Assembly (NCBI GenBank): GCA_021648755.1
Contig: JAKISG010000007.1
Coordinates: 1-64,000 of the forward strand
Direction of reading: 5' to 3'
DNA: 64,000 bases
From: Flavobacteriaceae bacterium
Lineage (GTDB): Bacteria > Bacteroidota > Bacteroidia > Flavobacteriales > Flavobacteriaceae
Under the pieces are notes generated by a model that worked only from the letters and a program-made list of their open reading frames with translations, ran no database searches and had not been told where the DNA came from. Each line of letters begins with the position of its first letter. Within the stretch, counting starts at the first letter, position 1. Both the position numbers and the translations under genes were made by a program. Shown here in pieces: positions 16,553 to 25,841 of this stretch.

Positions 16553-16597
16553 CACGTAAACTTGCGTCACGTAAACTTGCGTCACGTAAACTTGCGT
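16553..16597. repeat. Three exact 15-bp tandem repeats
   Basis: The unit CACGTAAACTTGCGT occurs three times without change (16553-16567, 16568-16582, 16583-16597), between the ChaN-like gene and the ATPase gene. Each unit is partly self-complementary (ACG...CGT ends). The last unit supplies the TTG (16592-16594) that serves as the likely -33 element of the ATPase promoter. Confidence 0.85.
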
Positions 16598-16622
16598 ACT
16601 GTTGTTTTTTGTTATACTTTTG
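16592..16622 (+). promoter_or_regulatory. Promoter of the ATPase-glp transcript
   Basis: TTG at 16592-16594, a 20-nt spacer, and TACTTTTG at 16615-16622 form a good Bacteroidota promoter with an expected start near 16629. It fixes the ATPase start at the ATG at 16635 (leader about 6 nt) and excludes the TTG codon at 16602, which lies upstream of the box. Confidence 0.6.
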
Positions 16623-16634
16623 AAAAAACAAAAA

Positions 16635-17771
16635 ATGGAACTTCCTTTTAAACATGGTAAAGTAGTAGAAACATCTTATTTTGTAAATAGAAAAGAAGAA
16701 ATTCATCATTTACAAAATAATTTTATTTCTAAAATCAATACAACTCTTATTTCACCTAGAAGATGGGGAAAATCTTCCTTAGTACTTAAAGCCTCTAAAG
16801 ATTTAACCAAAAAAAACAAAAGAATTAGATTTGTATATCTAGATTTATTTAATATACGAAGTGAAGAAGAGTTTTATAAAACTTTTACTAAAGAGGTTTT
16901 AAAGGTGTCTTATACAAAATGGGAGGATCGTTTAAAAAAAGCAACGGAATTTTTTAAGCAATTAATTCCGAAGTTTAGTTTTGGTATTGACCCTCAAAAT
17001 GAATTTTCGGTCAGTTTTAATTGGCATGATGTTATGGAAAATCCATCAGAAATATTAAATTTACCAGAAGTTATTTCAAAAGAGAAAAAAATTGAAATTG
17101 TAATTTGCTTAGATGAATTTCAAAACATAGGACATTTTAATAACCCATTAGCATTTCAAAAAAAATTACGAGCACATTGGCAATATCACCAGATAGCAAC
17201 TTATTGTATGTATGGTAGTAAACGCAATATGATGACTGAGATATTTGAACACAAATCTATGCCTTTTTATAAATTTGGAGATGTCATTTTTTTACAAAAA
17301 ATAAGTACAACACATTGGGTAAAATATATAATCAAAAAATTTAAAAAAACAAATAAAGTAATTAGCCATGAACTTGCAAAAAACATAGTAAAATTAGTTG
17401 AAAATCATTCCTATTATACACAACAATTAGCGAATAAAGTTTGGTTAAATACAGCTGATAAAGTTTCAAAAAAAAATATAGAAAAATCTATAAATCAACT
17501 TATTGAAAATTACGAAATGCTATTTCAAAAAGAGTTAGATACATTAACAAACCAACAAGTAAATTTATTAAAAGCTATTGTAAATAATGAATTACAACTA
17601 AATAATAAAAACACTATAAAAAAATATAATTTAGGCACTTCAAGTAGTGTTACAAGTGCTAAAAAGGCATTAATTTTAAAAGAAGTAATCGATATTTATA
17701 ACAAAGAAATAATTTTTTTAGACCCGCTCTTTAAAAATTGGTTTCAGCATTTTTATATACAAAAAACGTAG
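16635..17771 (+). CDS. Orphan AAA/STAND-type ATPase (archaeal-ATPase-like)
   Basis: From Met at 16635 the protein has 378 residues. A P-loop SPRRWGKSS (40-48, Lys46) and a Walker B strand IVICLDEFQ (Asp160/Glu161) identify an ATPase of the PF01637-like group; MYGSKRNMM looks like the sensor region. The C-terminal third (about 300-378) resembles a winged helix (TNQQVNLLKAIVNNE...). These orphan ATPases are widespread in Bacteroidota and their function is not known. It precedes glpD by 17 bp, so it may be cotranscribed with the glp genes. Confidence 0.75.
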   Translation: MELPFKHGKVVETSYFVNRKEEIHHLQNNFISKINTTLISPRRWGKSSLVLKASKDLTKKNKRIRFVYLDLFNIRSEEEFYKTFTKEVLKVSYTKWEDRLKKATEFFKQLIPKFSFGIDPQNEFSVSFNWHDVMENPSEILNLPEVISKEKKIEIVICLDEFQNIGHFNNPLAFQKKLRAHWQYHQIATYCMYGSKRNMMTEIFEHKSMPFYKFGDVIFLQKISTTHWVKYIIKKFKKTNKVISHELAKNIVKLVENHSYYTQQLANKVWLNTADKVSKKNIEKSINQLIENYEMLFQKELDTLTNQQVNLLKAIVNNELQLNNKNTIKKYNLGTSSSVTSAKKALILKEVIDIYNKEIIFLDPLFKNWFQHFYIQKT

Positions 17772-17788
17772 TTTAATTAAATTTTCTA

Positions 17789-19351
17789 ATGCAACGAGAA
17801 GAACTAATACAGAAATTAAAACCAGATACTCTTTGGGATATTATTATAATTGGAGGAGGAGCAACGGGCTTAGGTGTTGCCGTTGAAGCAACAACAAGAG
17901 GCTATAAAACCTTATTATTAGAACAATACGATTATACTATTGGCACATCTAGCCGAAGCACTAAATTAGTACATGGAGGTGTTCGTTATTTAGCACAAGG
18001 AAACATTTCGCTAGTTTTAGAAGCTTTAAAAGAAAGAGGCTTATTACTAAAAAATGCCCCTCATTTGGTAATTAATAAACCTTTTTTAATTCCGTCTTAT
18101 AAATGGTGGTATAAACCTTTTTACACTTTTGGTTTAACCATTTATGATTTGCTTTCAGGAAGATTGAGATTTGGAACATCTAGACCATATTCCAAAGAAA
18201 AAACATTAGAGAAAATACCCACACTTAAAAAATTAAATTTAAGAGGAAGTATTTTATACCACGACGGGCAATTTGATGATGCTAGGTTAGGAATCAATTT
18301 AGTACAAACCGTAATCGATAATAACGGAACTGCCCTAAATTATATGAAAGTAACTTCTTTCCTTAAAAAAAATAATAAAATAAATGGTGTTGTTGCAAAA
18401 GATGAAGAAACAGGAACTGTTTTTAAAATAAAAGCCAAAGCAGTTTTAAATGCAACAGGCGTTTTTGTAGATACAATTATTCAGAAAGACAACCCAACAG
18501 CAAAAAATGTTATTAAACCAAGTCAAGGAGTACATATAGTAATCGATAATAAATTTTTGCAATCAGATTACGCATTAATGATACCAAAAACAAGAGATGG
18601 GCGTGTTTTATTTGCTGTGCCTTGGCATAATAAAGTAATTTTAGGCACAACCGATATTCCAAAAGAAGAACCTGTAATTGAGCCTAAAGTAACTGATGAG
18701 GAGGTAAATTTTATCCTAGAAACTGCAGGTAGATATTTAGAAATTAAACCCACAAGAGCAGATGTAAAAAGTGTATTTGCAGGATTAAGACCATTAGCAG
18801 CACCAAAAACAGGTACAAACGAAAAAACAAAAGAAATTTCTAGAAGACATAAAATAATTATTTCAAAATCTGGTTTAGTCTCCATAATTGGTGGAAAATG
18901 GACGACATATAGAGAAATGGGAGAAGATGCTGTAGATAAATTAGCAACACTTTTTAAATTACCAAAAAGAAAAAGTATCTCTGAAAAATTACATATTCAT
19001 GGTTATAAAGAAGCAGTAGATTTTAAAAATCCGTTATATTTTTATGGATCAGATATACAAGGAATTGAAGAACTTATTAAATTAAATTTAGAATTAAAAG
19101 AATGGGTTAGTAAAGATCTAAAAATTAATAAGGCTCAAGTTGTTTGGGCAGTTAAGAATGAATATGCTAGAAATGTAGAAGATTTTTTATCACGTAGGAC
19201 AAGAGCCTTGCTTTTAGATGCTAAAGAAAGTATAAAAATGGCGCCAATTGTTGCTAAAATTATGGCAGATGAGTTAGGTAGAGATAAAAAGTGGGAGGAA
19301 GAACAAGTCAAAAAATTTAACAAACTGGCAAAAGGATATTTATTAAATTAA
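17789..19351 (+). CDS. glpD: Aerobic glycerol-3-phosphate dehydrogenase
   Basis: The FAD-binding Rossmann motif is IIGGGATGLGVAVEA at 20-34, followed by TSSRSTKLVHGGVRYL, the glycerol-3-phosphate dehydrogenase signature. Later GRVLFAVPWHNKVILGTTD and IIGGKWTTYREMGEDAV are also typical. It oxidises glycerol-3-phosphate to dihydroxyacetone phosphate at the inner membrane, passing electrons to menaquinone. Length (520 aa) is normal. glpT starts 7 bp downstream. Confidence 0.95.
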   Translation: MQREELIQKLKPDTLWDIIIIGGGATGLGVAVEATTRGYKTLLLEQYDYTIGTSSRSTKLVHGGVRYLAQGNISLVLEALKERGLLLKNAPHLVINKPFLIPSYKWWYKPFYTFGLTIYDLLSGRLRFGTSRPYSKEKTLEKIPTLKKLNLRGSILYHDGQFDDARLGINLVQTVIDNNGTALNYMKVTSFLKKNNKINGVVAKDEETGTVFKIKAKAVLNATGVFVDTIIQKDNPTAKNVIKPSQGVHIVIDNKFLQSDYALMIPKTRDGRVLFAVPWHNKVILGTTDIPKEEPVIEPKVTDEEVNFILETAGRYLEIKPTRADVKSVFAGLRPLAAPKTGTNEKTKEISRRHKIIISKSGLVSIIGGKWTTYREMGEDAVDKLATLFKLPKRKSISEKLHIHGYKEAVDFKNPLYFYGSDIQGIEELIKLNLELKEWVSKDLKINKAQVVWAVKNEYARNVEDFLSRRTRALLLDAKESIKMAPIVAKIMADELGRDKKWEEEQVKKFNKLAKGYLLN

Positions 19352-19358
19352 AAAATAT

Positions 19359-20690
19359 ATGTTTAAATTTTTAAAACAAAAGCTAGACAAAGAACTTATA
19401 CCTAAAGATAAAATAGATAAGTTCTATAGTAAAATGCGCTGGCAAGTTTTCTTTGGTATTTTTATTGGTTATGCAGGTTATTATTTAGTTCGTAAAAATT
19501 TTTCTATGGCAATGCCAGATTTAATAGCGCAAGGCTATACCAAATTAGAATTGGGTTTTGCATTATCAGGAGTTGCAATAGCATACGGTTTAAGTAAATT
19601 TTTAATGGGTAACGTATCTGATAGAAGTGATGCTCGAAAATTTATGCCGATAGGTTTATTAATGTCTGGTTTGATTATGATAACTATGGGGTTTTTTCCG
19701 TTTGCAACAGCATCAGTAAGTGTTATGTTTATTCTATTATTACTTAACGGGTGGTTTCAAGGTATGGGTTGGCCACCAAGCGGAAGAATAATGGTGCAGT
19801 GGTTCTCAGTAAAAGAAAGAGGTACAAAAATGGCATTTTGGAATACGGCTCATAATATAGGTGGTGGATTAATAGGACCTTTAGCCATTTTTGGAGTCGC
19901 CTATTTTAACAATTGGCGTGCACAATTATATTTACCAGGAATTATTGCCGTATTTATTGCTTTAATTATTTACCTAACACTTAGAGATAGACCACAAGCT
20001 GTTGGTTTACCACCCATTGAAGTATATAAAAACGATTACCCAGAAACATTTGAAGGCGTAGATCAAAATGCAGCAATTTCAGCCAAAGAAATATTTATTA
20101 AATACATATTTAAAAATAAGTTGTTATGGTTAATCGCCATAGCAAATATTTTTGTGTATTTGGTTAGATATGGTGTCTTAGATTGGGCGCCAACTTATTT
20201 AAAAGAAGTTAAGAATTTTTCATTAAAAGAGACAGGTTGGGCTTATTTTTTATACGAATGGGCAGGAATTCCAGGAACAATTATTGCAGGAATAGTAAGT
20301 GATAAATGGTTTAAAGGCAAACGAGCACCAGTAAGTATTATTTATATGATATTAGTTTTAATAGCGGTTGTTATTTATTGGAAAAACCCAGCAGGAAACC
20401 CAATAATTGATAATTTAGCATTAATTGCAATTGGATTTTTAATTTATGGTCCAGTAATGTTAATTGGCGTACAAGCTTTAGACTTAGTACCAAAAAATGC
20501 TGCAGGAACAGCAGCAGGGTTTACAGGTTTATTTGGGTATCTTGGAGGCGCATTAACTGCAAACATTACAATAGGTTATTTGGTCGATAATTATGGTTGG
20601 GATAGCAGTTTTAGATTATTAGTTAGTGCTTGCATATTAGCTATTGTCTTTATTGGCTATACTTGGTTAATTGAAAATAAAAATCATTAA
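19359..20690 (+). CDS. glpT: Glycerol-3-phosphate transporter (MFS, organophosphate:phosphate antiporter family)
   Basis: A 443-residue, 12-helix MFS protein. The opening YAGYYLVRKNFSMAMPDLI is the conserved GlpT/UhpT N-terminal segment, with the substrate arginine in the YLVRKN region; GWFQGMGWPPSGRIMVQWF is another family mark. It imports glycerol-3-phosphate in exchange for phosphate. It sits between glpD and a glycerophosphodiesterase, which supports the substrate assignment over hexose phosphate. Confidence 0.93.
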   Translation: MFKFLKQKLDKELIPKDKIDKFYSKMRWQVFFGIFIGYAGYYLVRKNFSMAMPDLIAQGYTKLELGFALSGVAIAYGLSKFLMGNVSDRSDARKFMPIGLLMSGLIMITMGFFPFATASVSVMFILLLLNGWFQGMGWPPSGRIMVQWFSVKERGTKMAFWNTAHNIGGGLIGPLAIFGVAYFNNWRAQLYLPGIIAVFIALIIYLTLRDRPQAVGLPPIEVYKNDYPETFEGVDQNAAISAKEIFIKYIFKNKLLWLIAIANIFVYLVRYGVLDWAPTYLKEVKNFSLKETGWAYFLYEWAGIPGTIIAGIVSDKWFKGKRAPVSIIYMILVLIAVVIYWKNPAGNPIIDNLALIAIGFLIYGPVMLIGVQALDLVPKNAAGTAAGFTGLFGYLGGALTANITIGYLVDNYGWDSSFRLLVSACILAIVFIGYTWLIENKNH

Positions 20691-20717
20691 TTAAAAGAAT
20701 TAAACAAAAATTAAAAA

Positions 20718-21851
20718 ATGAAAAAATATTTTATTTTAGTGATTTTAGCATTAATAGCTTGTAAAAAAGAAGAAAAACAAATACAAGAAATTAAAAAAAT
20801 AAGTGAAAGCACAAAAAAAGTACGCAGTTATATAAAAAAAGATATTGTAATTGCACATAGAGGTAGTACCTATTGGACACCAGAAGAAACAGAAGCGGCA
20901 TATAGATGGGCAAGAAATATTGGTGCAGATTATTTAGAGTTAGATATTCAATTAACTAAGGATAACCAATTAGTTGCTTTTCACGATGATAATTTAAAGC
21001 GAACTACTAATATTGAAGAAGTATTTCCTAACAGAATTAATGCCACAATTAATGATTTTACACTGTTAGAATTAAGACAATTAGATGCAGGTTCTTGGTT
21101 TAATAAAGCAAACCCAAGCCGAGCCAAAGCGAAATTTAAAGCGCTTAAAATTCTAACGTTACAAGATGTAATTAAGATTGCCGAAGGAAATAGAATATTA
21201 AGAAAGGAAGGAAGCCCCGTTAAAGTTAAAATTAACGGTAATTGGAACGGTAAATACCAATATGAAATTGACCCAAATGATAACGGCAATAGACCAGGAA
21301 TATATGTAGAAACCAAACATCCAAAATCAAATATTGAAAAATACCTAAAAGAAGAATTAACTAATTTAGGTTGGAATATTAATATAAATTCAAAAGAAAT
21401 AAAAACCCAAAAAGATAAAGTGAGTGTAGCAAATACTAAAGCACGCCTTATTTTACAATCTTTTTCGCCTGAAAGTATTCTCAATCTAGAAAAATATTTA
21501 CCAAATATTCCGAAATGTCTCTTATTATGGCGACCAGATATGAAAGGAACTACAAAAGAAGCCTATAACAAAGCAATTACTTTTGCCATAACAAATAAGG
21601 TACATATTATAGGCACAAGTATTGCAGGTGAACCTAATAACTATAAAGAATTAACAGCCGTTTGGATGACAGAATTAATTCATAAATCAGGCTTGTTAAT
21701 TCACCCATATTCTTTTGATACTAACCAACAATTTGCTAAATATACTCAAAGAATAGATGGTGTTTTTACAAATAGAGCAGACCTCGCTTTAACATTTTAT
21801 AAAAAAAATAATGCAACCTCTCAAGAAGTGTTAATTACTTTAGATTATTAA
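20718..21851 (+). CDS. glpQ: Glycerophosphodiester phosphodiesterase, lipoprotein
   Basis: The lipoprotein signal ends at Cys15 (ALIAC). The GDPD catalytic core is visible as IAHRGSTYWTPEETEAAY (His-Arg pair), DYLELDIQLTKDNQLVAFHD (metal ligands Glu/Asp and catalytic His), and VETKHPKSN. The last strand ends in GVFTNRADLAL. It would hydrolyse glycerophosphodiesters from phospholipid breakdown to glycerol-3-phosphate outside the inner membrane, feeding GlpT and GlpD encoded upstream. An insertion of about 60 residues lies between the FHD and VETKHP strands. Confidence 0.93.
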   Translation: MKKYFILVILALIACKKEEKQIQEIKKISESTKKVRSYIKKDIVIAHRGSTYWTPEETEAAYRWARNIGADYLELDIQLTKDNQLVAFHDDNLKRTTNIEEVFPNRINATINDFTLLELRQLDAGSWFNKANPSRAKAKFKALKILTLQDVIKIAEGNRILRKEGSPVKVKINGNWNGKYQYEIDPNDNGNRPGIYVETKHPKSNIEKYLKEELTNLGWNININSKEIKTQKDKVSVANTKARLILQSFSPESILNLEKYLPNIPKCLLLWRPDMKGTTKEAYNKAITFAITNKVHIIGTSIAGEPNNYKELTAVWMTELIHKSGLLIHPYSFDTNQQFAKYTQRIDGVFTNRADLALTFYKKNNATSQEVLITLDY

Positions 21852-21905
21852 GCTTATAGTTAATAACTTAATGATTTCTTAACTTTAAGAAGAAGTGTTT
21901 TTTCG

Positions 21906-21913
21906 TATTTTTG
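21906..21913 (+). promoter_or_regulatory. -7 box of the T9SS cargo gene
   Basis: TATTTTTG matches TAnnTTTG and lies 25 bp before the ATG at 21939. It suggests this gene is transcribed separately from the glp cluster. Confidence 0.45.
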
Positions 21914-21938
21914 TACTGAACTTAAAACAAACTATATT

Positions 21939-23648
21939 ATGAAAAAAATTTACTTTTTAGTAGTTGCTATTATGGTAACTTCTCTATCTTTTGGGCAAGA
22001 CTTAATTATTACAGGCGTTTTTGACGGTCCATTATCGGGAGGTACACCAAAGTTAACAGAACTTTACGTGGTTAATGATATTGCTGATTTAAGTCTGTAC
22101 GGTATTGGTAGTGCAAATAATGGTCAAGGAACAGATGGCGAAGAATTTACTTTTTCAGCAGATGCGTATACAGCAGGAGACTTTATTTACGTAGCTACAG
22201 AAGGTAGTAATTTAGGCTCTTTTAATACTTACTTTGGTTTTGAAGCAAATTACTTAGATGATTCAATGGGAATAAATGGAGATGATGCCGTAGAACTTTT
22301 CTTTAATGGTTCTGTAATAGACACATTTGGAGATATTAATGTAGATGGTAGCGGAGAACTATGGGAGTATTTAGATGGTTGGGCATATAGAAATGATGCA
22401 ACAGGACCAGATGGAACAACTTTTATATTAGGTAATTGGTCATTTAGTGGTACTAATGTAAATGACGGTCAAACAGATAACGGGACGGCTACAACACCAT
22501 TCCCAATAGGTACTTATGTAATTACAGGTACACCAGACCCAACAATTAGTATTACATCACCATCTATCGGTACATTATTTGCGCCAGGAGTTACAAGTAT
22601 AGATGTTGAATTTACAACTGCAAATACAACAGGAGGAGAACAAGTTAATATTACGGTAAATGGAACACAAACAACAAATGTTACAAGTCCTTTTGCTGTT
22701 ATAACAGCAGACGGAACAAGTTATGATGTAACAGTAGATTTAGTTAATGGTGGAATTTTAAATTCTAGCACAACAAACTTTAGTGTAGGTACTCTAAATG
22801 CAGTTGCAAATTTAGCAGCATTAAGAGCAGCATTTTCGACACAAATTGACGGTACAGTATATACATTAACAAACGAAGTATTTATTAATTATGCAACATC
22901 ATTCAGAAATCAAAAATTTATCGAAGATGCAACAGGAGGTATTTTAATAGATGATGCTGCTGGTAATATTACTTCTGGAGTAAGAGGTGACGGTTTAACT
23001 GAAATTTCAGGAACATTATCAGAGTTTAATAACATGTTACAATTTACACCTATTGCAGATGCTGTTTTAGCAACACCATCTACACTAACTATTACGCCAC
23101 AAATGGTAACTCTAGCAGAACTGACTACAAATGCAGAAGATTATGAGTCAGAGTTGGTAAAAGTAACAAATGTATTAGTAGATAATTCTATGGAAACTAC
23201 TTTTGTAAATAATACAGATTACCCAATGACCCAAGACGCTGATACCTTTTTATTTAGAACCTTCTTTAGTGTTGATTATACAGATACAGATGTGCCAACA
23301 GTGCCTCAAGACATAGTAGGGCTTATTATAGATAGAACAGGAGTACACTCTCTTGGAGCAAGAGATTTAGCTGATTTTGCAACTTATACGGCTTCTTTAA
23401 ATGATAATGAAATTGAAGGATTTTCTTTATACCCAAACCCAGTAACAAAAGGTAAAGTAGTAATAACTACATTAAATGCCTCTCAAAAAAATATTGAATT
23501 ATACAATATTATTGGAAAAAGAATTTATACAAATTCATTTACAGGAACACAAATTGAAGTTAACTTCGGAAAATTAAATTCAGGAGTATATTTCTTAAAA
23601 GTTAAGGAAGGTACTTATACAACAATAAGTAAATTAGTTGTAAAATAA
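21939..23648 (+). CDS. Secreted T9SS-cargo protein with lamin-tail-like and OB-like (DUF5689-like) regions
   Basis: Residues 1-20 form a signal peptide (ending SFGQ). Residues about 21-195 resemble a lamin-tail/LTD-type beta domain (GGTPKLTELYVVNDIADLSL, GDDAVELFFNG). About 200-285 is an Ig-like segment; about 290-465 resembles the OB-like part of DUF5689 proteins (FRNQKFIEDATGGILIDDAA). The final 75 residues are a T9SS type A sorting domain (GFSLYPNPVTKGKV...VYFLKVKEG...KLVVK). It is therefore exported by the PorSS/T9SS and anchored at or released from the surface. Such LTD/OB modules often accompany secreted nucleases, but no catalytic domain is seen here. Confidence 0.85.
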   Translation: MKKIYFLVVAIMVTSLSFGQDLIITGVFDGPLSGGTPKLTELYVVNDIADLSLYGIGSANNGQGTDGEEFTFSADAYTAGDFIYVATEGSNLGSFNTYFGFEANYLDDSMGINGDDAVELFFNGSVIDTFGDINVDGSGELWEYLDGWAYRNDATGPDGTTFILGNWSFSGTNVNDGQTDNGTATTPFPIGTYVITGTPDPTISITSPSIGTLFAPGVTSIDVEFTTANTTGGEQVNITVNGTQTTNVTSPFAVITADGTSYDVTVDLVNGGILNSSTTNFSVGTLNAVANLAALRAAFSTQIDGTVYTLTNEVFINYATSFRNQKFIEDATGGILIDDAAGNITSGVRGDGLTEISGTLSEFNNMLQFTPIADAVLATPSTLTITPQMVTLAELTTNAEDYESELVKVTNVLVDNSMETTFVNNTDYPMTQDADTFLFRTFFSVDYTDTDVPTVPQDIVGLIIDRTGVHSLGARDLADFATYTASLNDNEIEGFSLYPNPVTKGKVVITTLNASQKNIELYNIIGKRIYTNSFTGTQIEVNFGKLNSGVYFLKVKEGTYTTISKLVVK

Positions 23649-23669
23649 ATACTCAAATAAATGAAAATT

Positions 23670-23696
23670 AAAACCTGCTACTTTAGCAGGTTTTTT
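23670..23696. terminator. Rho-independent terminator between convergent genes
   Basis: A perfect 11-bp stem AAAACCTGCTA / TAGCAGGTTTT with a 3-nt loop (CTT) is followed by Ts on the plus side and preceded by As, so it can stop both the T9SS cargo gene and the convergent Crp/Fnr gene. Confidence 0.85.
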
Positions 23697-23739
23697 AGTT
23701 TAAAACTTATGAGTGAGGGTTAGTTATGTATTTTTGATT

Positions 23740-24372
23740 TTAGTATTCTAAAACTTCAATTTTTTTTCTGAATAATTTAATTTTACCTTCATTTTCTAAT
23801 TGTTTTAAAAGTCTTGAAACCACTACTCTTGAGGTATTTAAATCTAAAGCTATTTGAAGATGTGTAACACTTAAAATAGGATCACGCATTATTTTTACTT
23901 TATCTTGTAGGTATTTTAATAGACGTCTATCCATTTTCATAAATGCTAATGTGTCTATTATTTCTATCATTTCATCTAAACGAATACTATAACTATCTAT
24001 AATAAATTCTCGCCATGATTTGTATTTTGCCATCCATTCCTCTAATTTCTTTATAGGTAAGAAAATAACTTCGGAATCTTTTTCTGCAATGCCTCTAACT
24101 TTAGAGAGATTACTATTTAAACAGTTTACAAATGAAATAGCACATGTATCACCTCTTTCTAAAAAATAAAGTACTATTTCATCACCATTTTTGGCTTCTC
24201 TTACAATTTTAATTGCACCATTTAATAATAATGGAATATGAGTTATTTTACCACCAACATCAATTAAGAGTTCATTCTTTTTAATGGTAGTAAATTTTCC
24301 AAATTTTATAATTTCAGTTAATAACTTTGGCTCAAAAATAACACTATAATAATCTTGTAATTTTTCTTCCAT
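23740..24372 (-). CDS. Crp/Fnr-family transcriptional regulator
   Basis: The 210-residue protein has a cyclic-nucleotide-binding-like sensor domain (about 20-130, GDEIVLYFLERGDTCAISF) and a C-terminal winged helix-turn-helix (about 150-208, THLQIALDLNTSRVVVSRLL). The segment around FVNCLNS contains the cysteine typical of the flavobacterial branch. No Fnr-type cysteine cluster is present at the N-terminus. The signal and targets are unknown. It starts 6 bp after waaA, so the two form an operon. Confidence 0.9.
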   Translation of the reverse strand: MEEKLQDYYSVIFEPKLLTEIIKFGKFTTIKKNELLIDVGGKITHIPLLLNGAIKIVREAKNGDEIVLYFLERGDTCAISFVNCLNSNLSKVRGIAEKDSEVIFLPIKKLEEWMAKYKSWREFIIDSYSIRLDEMIEIIDTLAFMKMDRRLLKYLQDKVKIMRDPILSVTHLQIALDLNTSRVVVSRLLKQLENEGKIKLFRKKIEVLEY

Positions 24373-24378
24373 TTTAAT

Positions 24379-25629
24379 TTAGTTAGTTAGTATATTTTTT
24401 TTAATGTATGTAATGATGCATAAAGTTGCTCCTGTATTTTTTCGCACATACTCATTATTGCTACCTCCTATAGTTGATAAGTACTCTTTATCCTTACAAG
24501 AATTTAAAACATCTTTTAATTTATCGTAGTTACGCACAACCAAACAGCCTTTTTTAGCAACTAAAACTATTGCCTCATTAAATTTATTATATTTAGGACC
24601 AATAATAATTGGCACACCAAAAGTTGCGGGTTCTAATATATTATGAATTCCTTTACCAAAGCCACCTCCAACATATGCAACATCAGCATAACTATAGATT
24701 TTGGTTAATAACCCAATAGTATCAATAATCAGAACTTGCGCGCTTATAGCAGTATTAATATCAGAGTAAAGTATTGTTTTTTTAGTTATTGAATTTTTTA
24801 GTTTTTTAATTTTGATAGCATTAATATGGTGAGGTGCAATAATGAATTGTTGTCTATTTTCAGCCTGATTGTTTATATAATTTATTAAAAGTTCTTCATC
24901 TTTTTCCCAGGTACTTCCTGCGACTAAAACAAAGTTAGTTTTTTTAGAAATAAATTTTTCCATAAAATCTAATGTATTGTCTTGGTTAGCAATTTTATAA
25001 ACACTGTCAAACCTAGTATCACCAGAAATAGTAACATTCTGTAAACCAATGCTATTTAGTAAATACTTTGAATTCTGATCTTGTACAAATAAGTGTTCAA
25101 ATTTTCTTAATGAATTTTGCATAAAATTTTTAAGAACTCCGTTTGATTTAAAAAACACTTGTTTTTTCCTAAAAATAGCTGCAACCAAAAGTGTTTTTAT
25201 ATTTCTAGACTTTAATTCTTTTAAAATAGTTGGCCAAAACTCATATTTTACAAAAATGGCTATTTCTGGATGAATTTTAGTAAGAAAACGTTTTGCATTT
25301 CTTTTAGTGTCTAAAGGCAAATAACAAACTACAGTTGCAAATTTATAATTTTTTTTAATTTCATACCCTGAAGGCGAAAAAAACGTTAAAACAATTTTAT
25401 GATTAGAATATTCAGTTTTAAGATTTTCGAGAATGGGTTTTCCTTGCTCAAATTCACCTAAAGAAGCACAATGAAACCAAATTACCTTATCCGTTTTTTT
25501 AATAACACTTAGCCTGTTAAATGTTTCTTTTCTCCCGTTAAGAAATAATTTAACCTTTTTATTAAACAAAGAAACAGGTATTAATAACCAGCTAACTACT
25601 ATTACAAATATATTATATAAAAAATACAC
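24379..25629 (-). CDS. waaA: 3-deoxy-D-manno-octulosonic acid (Kdo) transferase
   Basis: The GT30 N-terminal domain carries the HCASLGEFEQGKPIL motif (catalytic Glu in GEFEQG) and the second half has VAGSTWEKDEELL, YVGGGFGKGIHNILEPATFG and IIIGPKYNKFNEA, all typical of WaaA/KdtA. The N-terminal helix anchors it to the inner membrane. It adds Kdo to lipid A precursor in LPS synthesis. The Crp/Fnr gene follows directly. Confidence 0.93.
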   Translation of the reverse strand: MYFLYNIFVIVVSWLLIPVSLFNKKVKLFLNGRKETFNRLSVIKKTDKVIWFHCASLGEFEQGKPILENLKTEYSNHKIVLTFFSPSGYEIKKNYKFATVVCYLPLDTKRNAKRFLTKIHPEIAIFVKYEFWPTILKELKSRNIKTLLVAAIFRKKQVFFKSNGVLKNFMQNSLRKFEHLFVQDQNSKYLLNSIGLQNVTISGDTRFDSVYKIANQDNTLDFMEKFISKKTNFVLVAGSTWEKDEELLINYINNQAENRQQFIIAPHHINAIKIKKLKNSITKKTILYSDINTAISAQVLIIDTIGLLTKIYSYADVAYVGGGFGKGIHNILEPATFGVPIIIGPKYNKFNEAIVLVAKKGCLVVRNYDKLKDVLNSCKDKEYLSTIGGSNNEYVRKNTGATLCIITYIKKNILTN

Positions 25630-25717
25630 AAGCGCTAAAATAAAAACTAATATTTAGTTTTAGGATTATTTTTAGCTATAAATTGATTATTTTTTTAGCA
25701 CAGTTACAGATTTAGCA

Positions 25718-25760
25718 AAAAAAAGGGGATTTTCCTCTAAAAAAAGGGGGTTTTTCCTCT
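25718..25760. repeat. Tandem direct repeat, possible operator
   Basis: Copies AAAAAAAGGGG-A-TTTTCCTCT and AAAAAAAGGGG-G-TTTTTCCTCT (hyphens mark the variable part) lie head to tail. Each can form a small hairpin (GGGG/CCTC with a G-T pair). They sit 23 bp upstream of a good -7 box. Confidence 0.6.
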
Positions 25761-25841
25761 TTTATAGAAAAAAAATTTATTCTATTTTTGACAAATGAAA
25801 ATGATAGGAGAATTGCTTTAGAAATTGATAAACTTGTTAGT

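Noticed and set aside
16553..16597. CRISPR array
   Set aside because: The three units are tandem with no spacers and are only 15 bp.
16506..16709. Antisense ORF with a DASLR repeat over the 15-bp tandem repeats
   Set aside because: The repeat in the protein is only the DNA repeat read backwards (15 bp = 5 codons); no start signal or family.
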